64,000 nucleotides of DNA from Jiella mangrovi. Its GTDB lineage: Bacteria; Pseudomonadota; Alphaproteobacteria; Rhizobiales; Rhizobiaceae. The notes below the pieces were generated by a model. It made no database searches and had not been told where the DNA came from. It worked only from the letters and a program-made list of their open reading frames with translations. The translations under genes were made by a program, and so were the position numbers. Where the stretch lies: assembly GCF_017815135.1 (NCBI RefSeq), contig NZ_JAGJCF010000003.1, positions 124,001-188,000 of the forward strand, given 5' to 3'. Positions within the stretch are counted from its first letter, which is position 1. Each line of letters begins with the position of its first letter. Positions 62,606 through 64,000 of this stretch are shown one piece after another.

Positions 62606-63019
62606 TCAGGCGCAGAAGCGCTCGGCCGTCTCGCCGCCGTGCGATCTCGAGGTCGGTGACGCGAGAACCCGGCCGATATGGCGGCGGATATCGACGAGGC
62701 TGAACGGCTTGTCGATCACTCCAACGATGATCGCCGCCAGATCCTCGGCCGCTTCCTTCTGCTCCGCATAGCCGGTCATCAGCTGTATGCGCAGGCCGGG
62801 CCACCGGCTGGCTGCGGCATGGGCGAGTTCGATCCCGGTCATCGCCGGCATGCGGATGTCGGACAAAAGCAGATCGAAGGCGCCGTCGTGCTCCTCGAGC
62901 ATTTCGAGGGCAAGTTCGCCGTCCTCGACGGAAATGACCTCATGGCCTTCCAGACGCAGCGCACGCTCCACCAGGAGGCGCACACTCGTGTCATCTTCTG
63001 CGATCAGCAGTTTGGCCAC
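62606..63019 (-). CDS. cpdR: CpdR-type single-domain response regulator
   Basis: A 137-residue receiver domain with no output domain. The GTG at 63019 has GGGAG six bases before it. Asp54 in LLLSDIRMPAMTG is the phosphorylation site, LMTGYAEQ carries the switch Thr and IDKPFSLVDIRRHI the conserved Lys. Sequence and length match CpdR, which targets CtrA and other proteins to ClpXP when unphosphorylated. Its tail is about 17 residues longer than usual. It lies next to hpt and convergent to sciP. Confidence 0.85.
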   Translation of the reverse strand: MAKLLIAEDDTSVRLLVERALRLEGHEVISVEDGELALEMLEEHDGAFDLLLSDIRMPAMTGIELAHAAASRWPGLRIQLMTGYAEQKEAAEDLAAIIVGVIDKPFSLVDIRRHIGRVLASPTSRSHGGETAERFCA

Positions 63020-63291
63020 GTGAAACTCCCTCAATCATCGACGAATCGATAGATATACGACCTTCGCCGAAATCACTTGTGTGGAGCTTGCTTTTAATGA
63101 ATTGCGCGAAGCGCTGCGACAACGACGCCGGGTTTTCCCCAAAGCTTTACCGTCGCGTGTTCGCCGAGGCAGCGTTTTGAGGTCCGGCAAATGCTTTCAG
63201 ACGAAAATCGCGATTGCGGCGATAGCCTTCGCAGCGATGCCGGTCGTGGCGGGATGGTCAGGCGTCCGGAGGACTGTGGTCTCGCGCTGGC

Positions 63292-63828
63292 CTAGTCGAC
63301 AACGTGACCGATGAAGGGCAGCTCGCGCAGGGCGTGGCCGACATCCATGCCGTAGCCGACGACGAAATAGTCCGGGCAGTCGAAGCCGACATAGTCGCCC
63401 TCGATATCGGCCTTGCGATGGCCCTTCTTGTCGAGGAGGACGGCGAGTTCGACCTTGGTCGCGCCGCGGCCGAGAAGCAGCTTGCGGGCAAAGGCGAGCG
63501 TGCGTCCCGATTCCAGGATGTCGTCGAGCAGAAGGACCGGCCGGCCCTCAACGTCGGCGTCAATGTCGCGCATGATCTTCACGTCGCCGCCTTGCGTTCC
63601 CGCCCCGTAGCTCGACAGTGAGATGAACTCGACCTGCGGCGCGACGCCGGCATGATGCATGGCCCGGACGAGATCCGCCGCGAAGACGAATGCGCCCTTC
63701 AGAACCGAGACGACGACGAGGTCTTTATCGGCCGCAGCGGCAATTTCCTCGGCCAACCGCTGGACCTCTGCCGCAATCTGTTCGCTGCTGAACAGAACCT
63801 CGATCGATCTTCCACTGACTGTGATCAC
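63292..63828 (-). CDS. hpt: Hypoxanthine phosphoribosyltransferase
   Basis: A 178-residue phosphoribosyltransferase. VLLLDDILESGRTLAFARKL is the PRPP-binding loop; FISLSSYGAGTQ is the flexible loop and VVGYGMDVGHALRELPFIGH the base-binding end. It makes IMP (or GMP) from free base and PRPP. The start is GTG 63828, sharing bases with the stop of the next gene upstream, so they are coupled. Confidence 0.92.
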   Translation of the reverse strand: MITVSGRSIEVLFSSEQIAAEVQRLAEEIAAAADKDLVVVSVLKGAFVFAADLVRAMHHAGVAPQVEFISLSSYGAGTQGGDVKIMRDIDADVEGRPVLLLDDILESGRTLAFARKLLLGRGATKVELAVLLDKKGHRKADIEGDYVGFDCPDYFVVGYGMDVGHALRELPFIGHVVD

Positions 63829-64000
63829 TGCTCGCCTTTGCCGCTTGTACCGAAGAAGCCCACCCGGACATCTCCCTTCGCATTGTCCGGCACGGCGATC
63901 ATCGAGACGAAGTCGACGGATTGGCCGGCGCCGAGACGGCCGACACTGGTCTGAAGCGTGCGCGAGCGCAAGCCCGCGCTGCGATCGGCGAAGTCGATCC
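63825..64000 (-). CDS. C-terminal end of a protein, perhaps a DUF3426/zinc-ribbon type
   Basis: Only the last 57 residues are in the window (SRTLQTSVGRLGAGQSVDFV then SMIAVPDNAKGDVRVGFF, ending GTSGKGEQ). The pattern recalls the C-terminal domain of MJ0042/DUF3426 zinc-ribbon proteins that sit beside hpt in related genomes, but the N-terminal zinc ribbon that would prove it lies beyond the window. Its stop overlaps the hpt GTG start. Confidence 0.55.
   Translation of the reverse strand, partial: IDFADRSAGLRSRTLQTSVGRLGAGQSVDFVSMIAVPDNAKGDVRVGFFGTSGKGEQ

Noticed and set aside
63842-63848. TTGTAC near the end of the window as a further TetR operator
   Set aside because: It lies in a coding region and lacks the second arm at the right spacing.

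Overview
The window is GC-rich, densely coded DNA from an alphaproteobacterium, most likely Hyphomicrobiales (Rhizobiales). The support is the SciP and CpdR cell-cycle regulators, alphaproteobacterial-type DnaG/RpoD, palindromic intergenic repeats of the kind common in rhizobial genomes, and a bacterial tetrahydromethanopterin (H4MPT) C1-oxidation cluster. The organism should therefore be able to oxidise formaldehyde (methylotrophy or C1 detoxification). No rRNA, tRNA, CRISPR array or intact transposon was recognised.

Layout. (1) 1-1838: end of a GntR/FCD regulator, an alpha/beta hydrolase, then a scar made of an IS3-type orfA fragment fused to a frameshifted tail of a 3-hydroxyacyl-CoA/carnitine dehydrogenase. 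(2) 1839-14050: a catabolic island: amidase, class III aminotransferase, phosphotriesterase-like hydrolase, D-amino-acid dehydrogenase-like flavoprotein, RidA, TetR regulator, TRAP transporter, N-acyl-D-amino-acid deacylase and a COG0523 GTPase. Three copies of one 17-bp palindrome (ATTGNAC-N3-GTACAAT) sit before the amidase, before ridA and beside the TetR gene, which makes this look like one TetR-controlled regulon. (3) 14190-22943: a second TRAP transporter divergent from an IclR regulator heading thiolase, acyl-CoA ligase, PPC-domain protein and SDR genes. (4) 22960-27738: a secreted protein of unknown function, two flavoproteins, a DUF2336 protein and NAD kinase. (5) 28050-39816: the C1 module. 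Leftward run fae, citG-like, ATP-grasp, mch, ATP-grasp, mtdB, beta-RFAP synthase; rightward run pterin dehydratase-like, fhcB, fhcA, fhcD, fhcC. Together these convert formaldehyde to formate through H4MPT and make part of the cofactor.

(6) 40032-47383: housekeeping and small genes (peroxiredoxin-like, phosphoglycolate phosphatase, DUF2934, TPR lipoprotein, M17 aminopeptidase, NlpC/P60, SDR, lone CheW). (7) 47817-54603: the most unusual stretch: a GNAT/C39-like peptidase fusion beside an RLAN/ATP-grasp ligase (predicted peptide-tagging system), an orphan phage-tail-like DUF2793 protein with a C-type-lectin-like end resembling retroelement-diversified proteins, an LrgAB pair, and a toxin-antitoxin pair in which a DUF7662-like protein appears to be the VapC antitoxin. 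(8) 54746-64000: dnaG-rpoD, a Gfo/Idh/MocA oxidoreductase, mnmA, sciP facing cpdR, hpt, and the end of one further gene.

Start codons were moved inward from the longest open frame where a ribosome-binding site, signal peptide or family length favoured it. Functions are inferred from remembered family motifs; no database search was run.
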